A stretch of 64,000 nt of DNA from Paenibacillus taichungensis (GCF_003287275.1 NZ_QEVW01000017.1:62001-126000); one strand, 5' to 3'; counted from the first letter of the stretch, positions 42,051 through 51,859 are shown. Notes: generated by a model from the letters alone, not told the origin. Program-made: numbers and translations.

Positions 42051-43397
42051 CTAAATTCGTGTTTCCAACCAATTATTTTTGATCACATTCTGATACCAGT
42101 AGAAGCTTTCTTTAGGTGTTCTGACTAACGAACGGTAATCCACATGCACAAGACCAAAACGCATACGGTACCCTTCCGCCCACTCAAAGTTATCCATCAA
42201 AGACCAAGCCATGTAGCCTTTCAGATTAATGCCGTCGTTGATAATCCGATGAATTTGGGCCAAATGCTGCTCATAGTATGCAATCCGGCGATCATCATTA
42301 ATTTTGCCGTTTTCCAAATCATCGTTGATGCAAGCACCATTTTCCGTGATGTACACATCCACATTTCCGTATTTTTGCAAATAGTGCATAAATTCATATA
42401 GTCCGCGTGATTCCACAGGCCAGCCAATATCGGTCTTGGTCAGTCCCATATCGACCTCTTCGGATTGCAATGCACCCGCCTCAGGATTGAATCGATTAAT
42501 GCCCATGGTGTAATAGTTGATGCCCAGCAAATCAATCGGTTGCGAGATGATCTCCATATCACCTTCCTGAATGGGCACTGTGGCCCCTGCCTTTTCAAAC
42601 CAGTCGACCATAAATTGTGGATAAGCCCCTTTGTAGATCGGGTCTAGGAACCAATCCGTATTCAGAGCAATCGCCCGATCACAGGCGGCTTGATCTTCTG
42701 GAGATTTGCTGTAAGGCTCCGCCCAGCATACATTGGGTGCAATACCAATCTGTCCTGTTGTACCCAAACGACGGAAAGACTGAACAGCTTTACCGTGAGC
42801 AACGAGTAGTCCGTGAGCAACATTAATGGATGTTTGCAGATCCTTATTTCCTGGTGCATGAATACCAAGCAGGTTGGACAAAAATGCAATACACCATGGT
42901 TCATTGAAAGTCAGCCAGAAATTAATTTTTCCGGAAAACTCCTTGAAAATAACTTCAGCATATTTTACAAATGCATCCACCGTCCTGCGGTTGCCCCAAC
43001 CCCCAATATCCTCCAACGTCTGAGGTAAGTCCCAATGATACAGCGTACAGAAAGGTTCGATTCCCGCTTCAAGCAGCTTATCCACGAATCGATGATAGAA
43101 GTCCAATCCTTCCCGATTGATCTCGCCATCTCCATCAGGAATAATACGCGGCCAGGCGATAGAGAAACGATAGGTATTGATCCCAAGCTTTTTCATCAGC
43201 TCGATGTCTTCCTCGTAACGGTGGTAGCTATCACAAGCCACATCACCATTGTCTCCGTTAAATACTTTGCCAGGCGTACGGGCAAACGTATCCCAGATGG
43301 ATACCCCGCGTCCGCCTTCCTGCGCTGCACCTTCAATTTGATAGGAAGCTGTTGCTGTTCCCCAGCGGAAATCTTGTGGAAATTGAAAAATTGTCAT
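42051..43397 (-). CDS. GH1 beta-glucosidase
   Basis: 448 residues, cytoplasmic, normal GH1 length. FRWGTATASYQIEGA is the N-terminal signature; acid/base Glu166 in TFNEPW and nucleophile Glu352 in ITENGA. WSLMDNFEWAEGYRMRFGLVHVD is the aglycone region. The absence of a phosphate-binding S-K-Y motif near the end argues for free beta-glucosides rather than PTS-derived 6-phospho sugars. The gene starts 16 bases after the GH95 gene, so both would process the same imported oligosaccharide. GGAGGAG precedes ATG 43397. Confidence 0.93.
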   Translation of the reverse strand: MTIFQFPQDFRWGTATASYQIEGAAQEGGRGVSIWDTFARTPGKVFNGDNGDVACDSYHRYEEDIELMKKLGINTYRFSIAWPRIIPDGDGEINREGLDFYHRFVDKLLEAGIEPFCTLYHWDLPQTLEDIGGWGNRRTVDAFVKYAEVIFKEFSGKINFWLTFNEPWCIAFLSNLLGIHAPGNKDLQTSINVAHGLLVAHGKAVQSFRRLGTTGQIGIAPNVCWAEPYSKSPEDQAACDRAIALNTDWFLDPIYKGAYPQFMVDWFEKAGATVPIQEGDMEIISQPIDLLGINYYTMGINRFNPEAGALQSEEVDMGLTKTDIGWPVESRGLYEFMHYLQKYGNVDVYITENGACINDDLENGKINDDRRIAYYEQHLAQIHRIINDGINLKGYMAWSLMDNFEWAEGYRMRFGLVHVDYRSLVRTPKESFYWYQNVIKNNWLETRI

Positions 43398-43413
43398 CGT
43401 TTACTCCTCCGTC

Positions 43414-45804
43414 TCATGATGACACGCGGATCGTCTGTCCTGCGGTCATGGTTAAAATAACTACATAATCACCCTGAGGTGTAAGCTGCACCTTGGCCTG
43501 ATCGTTTCCTTCCACACGCAGCGGGTGCGCACTCCGAATGGTTATCGAACCATCGTGATCAGCCTTGATTTCGGCGCTTGACAGTCTGCCGTCTGTCCAC
43601 TCAATCGCCACCGTATATCCACCTCGTGCCCGAAGCCCCTTCACGCTACCACTGGCCCAGTCTTCAGGCAGGGCTGGCAGCAGATGTAATTCACCCAAAT
43701 GACTTTGTAACAGCATCTCGGCAATACCGGCAGTACCACCAAAGTTGCCATCGATCTGGAACGGCGGATGATCATCGAACAGATTAGGATGCGTGGATCG
43801 AGCCAGCAGCGTACGGACAAACTGATGTGCAAGCTTGCTATCCAGCAGCCTCGCATACAGATTGATCAACCAGGCACAGCTCCAACCTGTATGCCCGCCA
43901 CCTTTTGAGATACGACGTTCTAGTGACACTCGCGCTGCTTCCACCAGTTCAGGCGTATCCAGTCGATTGATCTGCTCCCCCGGAAACAGACCATACAGAT
44001 GGGAGACGTGACGATGACCGGGTTCGGATTCGGCAAAATCCTTAAACCATTCCTGCAGCTGCCCCTCGCTTCCGATCTTGAATGGATAGAGCTTGCTACG
44101 TGCCTCGCTCCACTCCTTCGCCAGTTGATGATCCACATCCAGTTGTTTGGTTGCCTCAATGCATCGATCGAACAACTCACGAATCAATGTCATATCCATC
44201 GTCGAAGCCATGGAGATGCTGCGAGCCTCTCCATCCTCAGTAAGGAACTTGTTCTCCGGAGAGGTTGATGGAGCGGTAACCAGATATCCGTCTGGCCCCT
44301 CTACCAGCCAGTCCAGACAGAAGAGTGCCGCTTCCTTCATGATTGGATACGCGCGTTCCGCGAGAAATTGCCGATCACGTGTAAACAGATAATGCTCCCA
44401 TAAATGTGAAGTCAACCACACGCCGCCCATTGGCCAGAACGCCCAACTTGCGTCCCCGCCTGTAGGCGTGGATGTCCTCCAAATATCCACATTGTGATGG
44501 GCTGTCCAGCCGCGCGCTCCGTACAAAATGCGTGCCGTCCTTCTCCCGGTATCGCTTAGATCCTCCAACAAGCCAAACAGTGGCTCATGGCATTCACTCA
44601 GGTTGCATACTTCTGCCGGCCAGTAATTCATCTCGGTATTGATGTTAATCGTATAATCACTGTGCCAGGGCGGCTCCACCTGATGATTCCAGATTCCCTG
44701 CAGATTGGCAGGCTGGCTTCCTTTACGTGAACTACCCATCAATAGATATCTGCCATATTGAAAATAGAGAGCCTCCAAGCCATGATCCTTGGCTCCAGCC
44801 TGGTAAGCTTGCAGCCGTTCATCGGTAGGCAATGCTTCATTCGGTGATTCGCCTAGATCAATAGATACTCTTGAAAATAAAGCGACATGATCCAGCACAT
44901 GTCGCTCCCGAAGTGCTTTCATTCCATGAGCGATTGCTTTATTGATTACCTCACTGCACTCCTGATCCAGAAGCACATCATCTTTAACAGGAGTCACATC
45001 ATAGCCTTCAAAGGCGGTCGCCGCTGTCAGATAAAAAATAACCTGATCTGCTCCCTGAATATGAAGTCTCCCTTCCATAACCGATATTTCGGTATTCTTA
45101 CCCGTCGCAGTTGCGGCCAATCGCACAGCATAAGCCGTTCCCCGATCTTCTTCGTAGATGACAGACTCCGGATGATCCCGGAAATAATTCGATTCAACGT
45201 GACTTGGACAGCGACTGAACAGTGTAAGTGCATCGCCCGAAGCCTGAACGTTATAAGGATGTGGACTGTCCAACGTAACGCTAACGTTTACAGATCCCTC
45301 ACGATCAGCAGTGATGGTACAGACCATAAGATCATCAGGCGCACTGGCATATACTTCACGCATGTAACGAATGCCTTGATATGAATACTTCGTGGTTGTA
45401 ATACCGGTGTGGAGATTAAGCTCCCGCTCAAATTCATCGTACGGGATCCCGTCCAGTTCAGTGTGCTGCAACTTAAAGTGACCCATCGGCTGAAAAGCTT
45501 CCACATCACGTCCCAGCATTTCGCGATTCAGCAATTGTTCAGCCTCGCTATATTGCCCGGACATAATCAGTTCACGGGTCTGCTTCAGATAACGCTGACT
45601 ACTGTACTGAATGGTGTCACGTGGAAATCCAGACCACAAAGTATCTTCATTTAGCTGGATTTGTTCATCAGCTGCTCCGCCATACACCATACCGCCAAGG
45701 CGACCATTGCCGATAGGCAAAGCCTCTTCCCAGCGAGTAGCGGGCTGACGGTACCACAGACGATTTTCTTTTGTTCTCTCATTAATCGGGGACATAGATA
45801 ACAT
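43414..45804 (-). CDS. GH95 glycosidase (alpha-L-fucosidase-type)
   Basis: 796 residues without a signal peptide. LPIGNGRLGGMVYGG and EDTLWSG start the beta domain; ANLQGIWN and TININTEMNYWPAEVCN mark the (alpha/alpha)6 barrel, with the two Asn of the NxN motif that position the water; PPFQIDGNFGGTAGIAEML follows. GH95 enzymes are inverting and cut terminal alpha-1,2-fucose or, in some members, alpha-galactose. Cytoplasmic location with GH1 and an LplABC-type importer suggests a fucosylated or galactosylated plant oligosaccharide such as xyloglucan fragments. AGGAG precedes ATG 45804; the promoter is at 45940-45990. Confidence 0.9.
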   Translation of the reverse strand: MLSMSPINERTKENRLWYRQPATRWEEALPIGNGRLGGMVYGGAADEQIQLNEDTLWSGFPRDTIQYSSQRYLKQTRELIMSGQYSEAEQLLNREMLGRDVEAFQPMGHFKLQHTELDGIPYDEFERELNLHTGITTTKYSYQGIRYMREVYASAPDDLMVCTITADREGSVNVSVTLDSPHPYNVQASGDALTLFSRCPSHVESNYFRDHPESVIYEEDRGTAYAVRLAATATGKNTEISVMEGRLHIQGADQVIFYLTAATAFEGYDVTPVKDDVLLDQECSEVINKAIAHGMKALRERHVLDHVALFSRVSIDLGESPNEALPTDERLQAYQAGAKDHGLEALYFQYGRYLLMGSSRKGSQPANLQGIWNHQVEPPWHSDYTININTEMNYWPAEVCNLSECHEPLFGLLEDLSDTGRRTARILYGARGWTAHHNVDIWRTSTPTGGDASWAFWPMGGVWLTSHLWEHYLFTRDRQFLAERAYPIMKEAALFCLDWLVEGPDGYLVTAPSTSPENKFLTEDGEARSISMASTMDMTLIRELFDRCIEATKQLDVDHQLAKEWSEARSKLYPFKIGSEGQLQEWFKDFAESEPGHRHVSHLYGLFPGEQINRLDTPELVEAARVSLERRISKGGGHTGWSCAWLINLYARLLDSKLAHQFVRTLLARSTHPNLFDDHPPFQIDGNFGGTAGIAEMLLQSHLGELHLLPALPEDWASGSVKGLRARGGYTVAIEWTDGRLSSAEIKADHDGSITIRSAHPLRVEGNDQAKVQLTPQGDYVVILTMTAGQTIRVSS

Positions 45805-45939
45805 AGATAACTCCTGTTCCTGTATCAGCTATTTTCAAATCTTTACTAAAACGTTTTCGAACAAAACTAAATAAATGATATATTACTGATTTCATTAGGT
45901 CCAAAGTCTTTTAGATTCATAGCTTGATCTTCGTTTATC

Positions 45940-45990
45940 TGAAAGTGCTTACAGTAAGGAAATTATATTTGATTTCGAAAATTGCGTCAA
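45940..45990 (-). promoter_or_regulatory. GH95-GH1 promoter with cre-like operator
   Basis: -35 TTGACG (45985-45990), 17-base spacer, -10 TATAAT (45962-45967), then TGTAAGCACTTTCA (45940-45953). The operator carries CA where cre has CG. A CTAAAACGTTTTCG copy lies further downstream at 45846-45859. Confidence 0.75.
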
Positions 45991-46012
45991 TGTTGAACAT
46001 CACATGAACAGC

Positions 46013-46043
46013 AAAAAAGACCCTTACTCAGGGCCTTTTTTTG
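46013..46043 (-). terminator. Terminator after binding protein 1
   Basis: AGG-CCCT pairs with AGGG-CT around GAGTA; TTTTTT follows on the minus strand, with T on the other side too. Confidence 0.8.
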
Positions 46044-46071
46044 TTTAATCGCCTATTAATTTAAACCTATG

Positions 46072-47769
46072 TTATTTTACGTCTTTACCTGTCCACAGGG
46101 AAACACGATCCTTAACCCAAACAGTGTACTGTTTCTCCATTTCGACTGCGCCAGCTTTATCCAACTCTGCGAGGAAATCATCGTACACTTTATCAAAGTT
46201 CGCAGTTGTTGTCAGAACAGCTTCAGGAATACGTTTGCGCACGATATCCTGAGTTTTCTGGAACGTTACGCTGTAATCTGTACCAGAAGGTACAGGCATG
46301 TTGTATGCTGCGCCCCAGTCTTTCAGTTGCAAATCATCCTCAGAAGGATAGAAATCTTTCCATGTTGTAATGCCATATGCTTTCAACGTTTCTTTCTCTG
46401 CCGCAGTATAACCAGCCTGAATCTGCTCAGGGAAATTCGTTGTGTAATAGTTATCCGTGGAATCTTTCACGCCATCACCGTATCTAGCACTAAACACGCC
46501 ATACATCCCGATTCCTGTTTCTTTGGTGAAGTTAGAGTTGTCATTGGTTTTACGATCCTGGATTTCTTGAGGAATCACCCGTTGACCATCTTCTACATTG
46601 TAGTGTTCGCCTTCGATACCCCAGTTTCTCAGCACTTGTCCTTCGTCCGATGCGAGCCAGTCCATGAATTTGATAATGCGAACCGGATCTTTGGCAGAAG
46701 TTGTGATTCCGATACCATATCCGTCAAATCCGGTTGGCTGGAACGTATGGTCCACAATGTCCTTGTTCAAAGATACAGAGAAGTGAGCATATGTGCTGTC
46801 ATCTTTGCCCGCTGATTTGAGTGCATTTTCAGCCTCTTGGTAGTTCCACTCTTGGTCAATCAAACCGAGTACACGGCCACTTGCAATTTTGGATTTATAT
46901 TGGTCATCCTTTTGCACAAATGTATCTTTGTCCAGCAATCCTTCATTGTACATGTGATTCAACCAGCGGAAATATTCTTTTTCCTCTGGACGTTTGTAAT
47001 GGAGGGTAGCTTCATAGGTCTCAGGATCGATGTAATATTCTCCATCATCCGGTGCTCCTGTTGCCTGGAATGCCGGGTTCGTTACCGTAATCATAATTTT
47101 CCAATCATCTGCATTCAGCGTCAATGGAATGGTCGGCTGTCCGTCAATCGTTGGGTGTTTTTTCACATATTCTTTCAATACATTCTCGTAATCCTCAAGT
47201 GTTTTCACTTCAGGGTATCCGAGCTCTTTCAGTACTTTTTGCTGAATTTCAAATCCACCTGTTGCATCAAACGCAACATTATCAACACCCATATTCGTTG
47301 GGATTGTATAAATGGCCTGATCCTCCGAACTGTATTTCAGCCGGTTCATCTGATCCCCATATATTTTTTTCAGGTTTGGAGCATGCTCCTCAATTAGGTC
47401 CGTCAGGTCAAGCATCGCGCCTGCATCTACAAGTTTAGACAAGTTACCTTTTGGGAAAACGATATCAGGGTAATCACCACTGGCAGCCATAAGCGCAATT
47501 TTTTGATCGCCACCATTGTTCACATCGTATTCAGCCTCAATTGTAACGCCTGTTTGCTTGGTAATCTCTTTACCGACTGCATCCTGCATCTTGTTCCAGG
47601 TTGGACTTGCGTCCGCACCAAAGAATGTAATGGTAACCGGTTCGGTTCCACTGGACTCGGAGGTTTCTTTGCTTCCCGAATTTCCGCATCCAGCTGTAAC
47701 CAGCATAGCACTTGCGAGCATCAACATTGCAAACGTCTTGGGTGTATTGCCTTTCATTTTGCCTCTCAT
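46072..47769 (-). CDS. LplA-type sugar-binding lipoprotein, paralog 1
   Basis: 565 residues. Lipobox VTAGC with Cys about 28, then a Ser/Gly/Thr linker; large family 1 solute-binding fold of the LplA/YtcQ class. ITFFGADASPTWNKMQ, LMAASGDYPDIVFPKGN and FMDWLASDEGQVL are shared with the two neighbours. By eye 66 of the last 78 residues equal those of paralog 2. No permease follows it, so it presumably feeds the LplB/YtcP pair at 52046-53947. GGGGGA precedes ATG 47769; it has its own promoter, operator and terminator. Confidence 0.93.
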   Translation of the reverse strand: MRGKMKGNTPKTFAMLMLASAMLVTAGCGNSGSKETSESSGTEPVTITFFGADASPTWNKMQDAVGKEITKQTGVTIEAEYDVNNGGDQKIALMAASGDYPDIVFPKGNLSKLVDAGAMLDLTDLIEEHAPNLKKIYGDQMNRLKYSSEDQAIYTIPTNMGVDNVAFDATGGFEIQQKVLKELGYPEVKTLEDYENVLKEYVKKHPTIDGQPTIPLTLNADDWKIMITVTNPAFQATGAPDDGEYYIDPETYEATLHYKRPEEKEYFRWLNHMYNEGLLDKDTFVQKDDQYKSKIASGRVLGLIDQEWNYQEAENALKSAGKDDSTYAHFSVSLNKDIVDHTFQPTGFDGYGIGITTSAKDPVRIIKFMDWLASDEGQVLRNWGIEGEHYNVEDGQRVIPQEIQDRKTNDNSNFTKETGIGMYGVFSARYGDGVKDSTDNYYTTNFPEQIQAGYTAAEKETLKAYGITTWKDFYPSEDDLQLKDWGAAYNMPVPSGTDYSVTFQKTQDIVRKRIPEAVLTTTANFDKVYDDFLAELDKAGAVEMEKQYTVWVKDRVSLWTGKDVK

Positions 47770-47928
47770 TGTCTAATCCCCCTATTATTTATGAAGGTTT
47801 TATCTGTATAACAGGCTTTAAGCCTGAGGATACCGCTGTAAGACACATTTCTGTATGCGCTTACTAAAAAATTAAATTTGTAATCTTTTTCTCAAAACCT
47901 AGCTCATATAAACTCTCTGACAAAATAC

Positions 47929-47942
47929 ATAAAACGTTTTCG
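47929..47942. promoter_or_regulatory. CGAAAACGTTTTAT element before binding protein 1
   Basis: The same 14-mer (minus strand) recurs nearly unchanged at 45846, 50094, 54153 and 54239. It resembles a LacI-type or cre half-conserved palindrome. A one-mismatch cre, AGTAAGCGCATACA, lies nearby at 47848-47862. Confidence 0.5.
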
Positions 47943-47964
47943 TAAATTAATTTAAAACGCTTAC

Positions 47965-48013
47965 TGAAAGTGCTTACATTAACGATTATATGCTATCCGC
48001 CCCCTTACGTCAA
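47965..48013 (-). promoter_or_regulatory. Binding protein 1 promoter with cre-like operator
   Basis: -35 TTGACG (48008-48013), 17 bases, -10 TATAAT (47985-47990), then TGTAAGCACTTTCA (47965-47978), identical to the operator before GH95. Confidence 0.78.
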
Positions 48014-48016
48014 CAA

Positions 48017-48046
48017 CAAAAAAGGCCCCTTTCCAGGGACCTTTCT
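48017..48046 (-). terminator. Terminator after binding protein 2
   Basis: AAAGG-CCCT pairs with AGGG-CCTTT around a TTCC loop; T-run on the minus strand. It directly precedes the paralog 1 promoter. Confidence 0.85.
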
Positions 48047-48086
48047 TGCAATGAAAATGTTCATATATTATGCCTTATTTTCATTA

Positions 48087-49790
48087 TTATTTCACGTCTT
48101 TACCTGTCCACAGAGCTACACGTTCTTTGATCCAAACGGTGTATTGTTTCTCCATCTCTACTGCACCTGCTTTATCAAGCTCAGCGAGGAGATCATCATA
48201 CACTTTGTCGAAGTTCTCAGGTTTGGCAAGGATCGCTTCAGGAATACGTTTGCGGACAATATCCTGTGTTTTCTGGAACGCTACGTTATAATCCGTATCC
48301 GAAGGTACTGGCATGTTATATGCTGCGCCCCAGTCTTTCAGCTTCAAGTCATCTTCAGAAGGATAGAAATCTTTCCACGTTGTAATGCCATAGGCTTTCA
48401 ATGTTTCCTTCTCTGCGGCAGTATAACCTGCTTGAATCTGTTCAGGGAAGTTCGTTGTGTAATAGTTACCTGTGGAATCTTTGACACCATCTCCGTATCT
48501 AGCGCTGAAGATGTTGTACATTCCAATACCTGTTTCTTTGGTGAAAGCAGAGTTGTCATTGACTTTGCGATCCTGCACGTCAGCAGGGATGACACGGTTG
48601 CCGTTTTCAACATTATAGTGTTGGCCTTCAATACCCCAGTTTCTCAGCACCTGGCCTTCATCCGAGGCGAGCCAATCCATGAATTTGATAATACGTACAG
48701 GATCTTTCGCAGTTGTGGAAATACCGATGCCATATCCATCGAATCCGGTTGGTTGGAATGTATGGTCCACAATATCCTTGTTAAGGGATACGGAGAAGTG
48801 AGCGTACGTATTCTCGCCATTGTTGACTGATTTCAATGCATTCTCAGCTTCGCCATAGTTCCATTCCTGGTCAATCAGCCCCAGTACCCGACCGCTTGCG
48901 ATTTTGGATTTGTATTGGTCATCCTTCTGCACAAATGTATCTTTGTCCAGGATGCCTTCATTGTACATTTTGTTCAACCAGCGGAAGTATTCTTTCTCCT
49001 CTGGACGTTTGTAGTGCAGCACCGCTTCATACGTTTCAGGGTTAATGTAATATTCACCGTCATCCGGTCCACCGGTTGCCTGGAAGGCTGGATTAGTTAC
49101 AGTGATCATAATTTTCCAGTCATCTGCATTCAGGGTCAGCGGAATGGTCGGCTGTCCGTCAATGGTTGGATGTTTAGCATAATATTCTTTCAGAACTTTC
49201 TCATAATCCTCAAGCGTTTTCACTTCTGGGTAGCCAAGTTCTTTCAATACCTTCTGCTGAATCTCAAATCCGCCTGTTGCGTCAAACGCAACATTATCTA
49301 CACCCATGTTCGTTGGGATCGTGTAAATGGACTGGTCTTCCAAACTGTATTTCAGACGGTTCATCTGGTCCCCATAGATTTTCTTCAGGTTTGGTGCATA
49401 TTGGTCAATCAGATCGGTCAGGTCAAGCATCGCGCCTGCATCCACAAGCTTAGACAAGTTACCTTTAGGATAGATAATATCAGGGTAATCACCGCTGGCA
49501 GCCATCAAAGGTATCTTCTGGTCGCCACCATTATTCACATCATACTCCGCTTCAATTGTAACACCTGTTTGTTTCGTAATTTCTTGGCCGACTGCGTCCT
49601 TCATATTGTTCCAGTTTGGACTTGCGTCAGCACCAAAGAACGTAAAGGTGATTGGACTGGTCGTATCCCCTGTGTCCGTTGGTGTCTCTGAAGCCGTAGT
49701 TCCTCCTCCGCTACCACTGCATCCTGCTGTAATGGCAAGAGCGCTGGCTAACAGAAGCATTGCGAATGTTTTTGGTGTTTTGCCCTTCAT
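48087..49790 (-). CDS. LplA-type sugar-binding lipoprotein, paralog 2
   Basis: 567 residues with lipobox ITAGC (Cys about 23). Almost the same sequence as paralog 1 through the body (FGADASPNWNNMKDAVGQE, NRLKYSLEDQSIYTIPTN, TGFDGYGIGI), differing most in the linker after the lipid anchor. Both would bind similar oligosaccharides outside the cell. GGGGGA precedes ATG 49790. The gene has a consensus-like promoter (50035-50063) and a terminator, so it is transcribed alone. Close tandem similarity points to recent duplication. Confidence 0.93.
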   Translation of the reverse strand: MKGKTPKTFAMLLLASALAITAGCSGSGGGTTASETPTDTGDTTSPITFTFFGADASPNWNNMKDAVGQEITKQTGVTIEAEYDVNNGGDQKIPLMAASGDYPDIIYPKGNLSKLVDAGAMLDLTDLIDQYAPNLKKIYGDQMNRLKYSLEDQSIYTIPTNMGVDNVAFDATGGFEIQQKVLKELGYPEVKTLEDYEKVLKEYYAKHPTIDGQPTIPLTLNADDWKIMITVTNPAFQATGGPDDGEYYINPETYEAVLHYKRPEEKEYFRWLNKMYNEGILDKDTFVQKDDQYKSKIASGRVLGLIDQEWNYGEAENALKSVNNGENTYAHFSVSLNKDIVDHTFQPTGFDGYGIGISTTAKDPVRIIKFMDWLASDEGQVLRNWGIEGQHYNVENGNRVIPADVQDRKVNDNSAFTKETGIGMYNIFSARYGDGVKDSTGNYYTTNFPEQIQAGYTAAEKETLKAYGITTWKDFYPSEDDLKLKDWGAAYNMPVPSDTDYNVAFQKTQDIVRKRIPEAILAKPENFDKVYDDLLAELDKAGAVEMEKQYTVWIKERVALWTGKDVK

Positions 49791-50013
49791 GTGTAATCCC
49801 CCTTATGGATAAAATGAAGCTATCTATTGTAGAACAGGCTGACCTGCACATACCGTAATCGGGTGATTCTGATTGTAAAACGTTTGATTTAATAACATAA
49901 AAAGCGTTTTCTATAAGAAGTGAAAAACACTCTCTCTTTCAAAGTAATTCGTGGACCAATTCATACCCAATTTGACTGAAGTGAATCGTGTACATGCCTT
50001 GCTAAACCAACAA

Positions 50014-50063
50014 TGAAAGTGCTTTCATAATTGAATAATAATCCCTCTAAAAGTCCTTGTCAA
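50014..50063 (-). promoter_or_regulatory. Binding protein 2 promoter with cre-like operator
   Basis: -35 TTGACA (50058-50063), 17 bases, -10 TATTAT (50035-50040), then TGAAAGCACTTTCA (50014-50027), near-palindromic with a central CA. Two GAAAACGTTTT elements lie just upstream (50081-50108). Confidence 0.8.
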
Positions 50064-50112
50064 TAGCGAATTCATAAAATTGAAAACGTTTTTCGGAAAA
50101 CGTTTTAGGTAT

Positions 50113-50147
50113 GAAAAAGAACCCAGTTTCCTGGGCCCTTTTTTTCG
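50113..50147 (-). terminator. Terminator after binding protein 3
   Basis: GCCCAG pairs with CTGGGT around GAAA, extended by AGG/TCT; TTTTT follows on the minus strand. Confidence 0.8.
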
Positions 50148-50170
50148 AAAAAGTATTCTGCTAAAACGTA

Positions 50171-51859
50171 TTACTTGCTCTCTTCACCGCTCCACAATTG
50201 AACACGGCTTTGCACCAGCTCGGTGTATTGTTTTTCCATGTCCTCTGCTCCTGCCTTGTTAAGTTCAGCAATCATACCGTCATAGATGGCATCAAATTGC
50301 TCTGGTGAACTGAGGATTGCTTCTGGGATCCGTTTACGGATAATATCCTGTGTTTTTTGGAAAATAACGTTGTAATTCGAGTCTCCTGGAGTCGGCATAT
50401 TGTACGCTGCTCCCCATGGTTTAACCGGGAACTCATCTTCACTTGGGAACAGATCTTTCCACGTTGTTGCGCCGTATGCTTTGAGTGTCTCTTTCTCTGC
50501 ATCGGAATAGGCCGCTACAATCTGCTCAGGGAAATTCGTTGTGTAATAGTTATCGGTGGAATCTTTAACGCCATCTCCATAGTGACCAGACATATTGGTA
50601 TAGAGGCCAATACCTGTTTCTTTCTGGAATACGGCAGCATTATTCGTTTTTTGGTCCTGAATATCCGCCGGAATCACACGTTTACCATCTTTCACTTCGT
50701 ACTGCTTACCTTCAATACCCCAGTTCATCAGCACTTGGCCTTCCTCAGAAGCTAGGTAATCAAAGAATTTAATTGTACGAACCGGGTCCGGATTCGATGT
50801 TGTAATCCCTACACCCCATCCAGATACAAAACCAGGGTCCTGGAAGGAATGATCCTTGATATCTTTAGACAGAGTTACCGGGAAGTGTGAATAGGTCGCT
50901 TCATCTTTACCCGCTGCTTTCAATGCGTTCTCCGCATCGGAATAACCCCAATCCTGGTCAATGACACCCAGAACACGTCCACTTGCAATTTTGGATTTGT
51001 ATTGATCCGTTTTCTGTACGAAGCTGTCCTGATCGAGCAGTCCTTCTGCGTACATATGGTTCAACCAACGGAAATACTCTTTCTCTTCCGGACGTTTGTA
51101 ATGCAGACTTGCCTCATATGTCTCAGGATCAATATAGTACTCGCCGTCATCCGGAGCCCCTGTTGCCTGGAAGCCCGGATTCGTTACCGTAATCATGATT
51201 CTCCAGTCATCTGCGTCCAGGGTTAACGGAATCGTTGGTTGACCGTCAATCGTTGGATGTTTTTCTTTGTATGCTTTTAATACATTTTCATAATCCTGGA
51301 GTGTACGTACTTCAGGATATCCCAGCTCTTTCAATACACGCTGCTGAATCCCAAATCCGCCGCCTGCATCAAAATACTTCTGATCTACCGCATAATAGGT
51401 AGGTAGTACATAAATCCCTTGATCTTCGTTGCTATATTTCAGCCGGTCCATGTAATTACCATACAGCTTCTTCAGATTGGGAGCATATTGCTCGATCAGA
51501 TCAGTCAGATCGACCATCGCCCCAGCATCCACGAGCTTGCTTAGCTCTCCTTTGGGTGACACGATATCCGGATAGTCTCCGCTTGCTGCCATTAAGGATA
51601 CTTTATCCTGACCACCACTTACGGCAAATTCACCGTTAAGGGTTACTCCTGTTTTCTCTGTAAGGACCTTCCCCACTTCATCCTTCATTCCATTCCAGTT
51701 CGGACTGGGATCGACGCTAAAAAAGTCAAAAGTAATCGGAGACGTATCACCGCTTGTGTCCTTAAACGACGTTTCGCCGCTGTTTCCTCCACCGCAACCT
51801 GCGAGCAAAGACATCGCAAGCACTGGAGCCAGTGCAATCTTCATTTTGTTTCTTGCCAT
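50171..51859 (-). CDS. LplA-type sugar-binding lipoprotein, paralog 3
   Basis: 562 residues, lipobox LLAGC (Cys about 21). It has the same fold and many shared segments (LMAASGDYPDIVSPKGE, ATGAPDDGEYYIDPETYEA, KTQDIIRKRIPEAIL) but is clearly more distant from paralogs 1 and 2, for example in FDFFSVDPSPNW. It directly follows the permease pair and has no promoter of its own that I can see, so it is the original partner in the importer operon. The gap holds a stem-loop. GGGAGG precedes ATG 51859. Confidence 0.93.
   Translation of the reverse strand: MARNKMKIALAPVLAMSLLAGCGGGNSGETSFKDTSGDTSPITFDFFSVDPSPNWNGMKDEVGKVLTEKTGVTLNGEFAVSGGQDKVSLMAASGDYPDIVSPKGELSKLVDAGAMVDLTDLIEQYAPNLKKLYGNYMDRLKYSNEDQGIYVLPTYYAVDQKYFDAGGGFGIQQRVLKELGYPEVRTLQDYENVLKAYKEKHPTIDGQPTIPLTLDADDWRIMITVTNPGFQATGAPDDGEYYIDPETYEASLHYKRPEEKEYFRWLNHMYAEGLLDQDSFVQKTDQYKSKIASGRVLGVIDQDWGYSDAENALKAAGKDEATYSHFPVTLSKDIKDHSFQDPGFVSGWGVGITTSNPDPVRTIKFFDYLASEEGQVLMNWGIEGKQYEVKDGKRVIPADIQDQKTNNAAVFQKETGIGLYTNMSGHYGDGVKDSTDNYYTTNFPEQIVAAYSDAEKETLKAYGATTWKDLFPSEDEFPVKPWGAAYNMPTPGDSNYNVIFQKTQDIIRKRIPEAILSSPEQFDAIYDGMIAELNKAGAEDMEKQYTELVQSRVQLWSGEESK

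Noticed and set aside
43414..45804. GH95 gene as a secreted enzyme
   Set aside because: The N-terminus MLSMSPINERTKENR is polar with no signal peptide, and the ribosome site fixes the start, so a cytoplasmic role is preferred.
46069..49691. Long plus-strand open frames opposite binding proteins 1 and 2 (46069-46815, 47970-48830, 48915-49691)
   Set aside because: They mirror each other because the sense genes are paralogs. Composition is unlike real proteins and no start signals are present.
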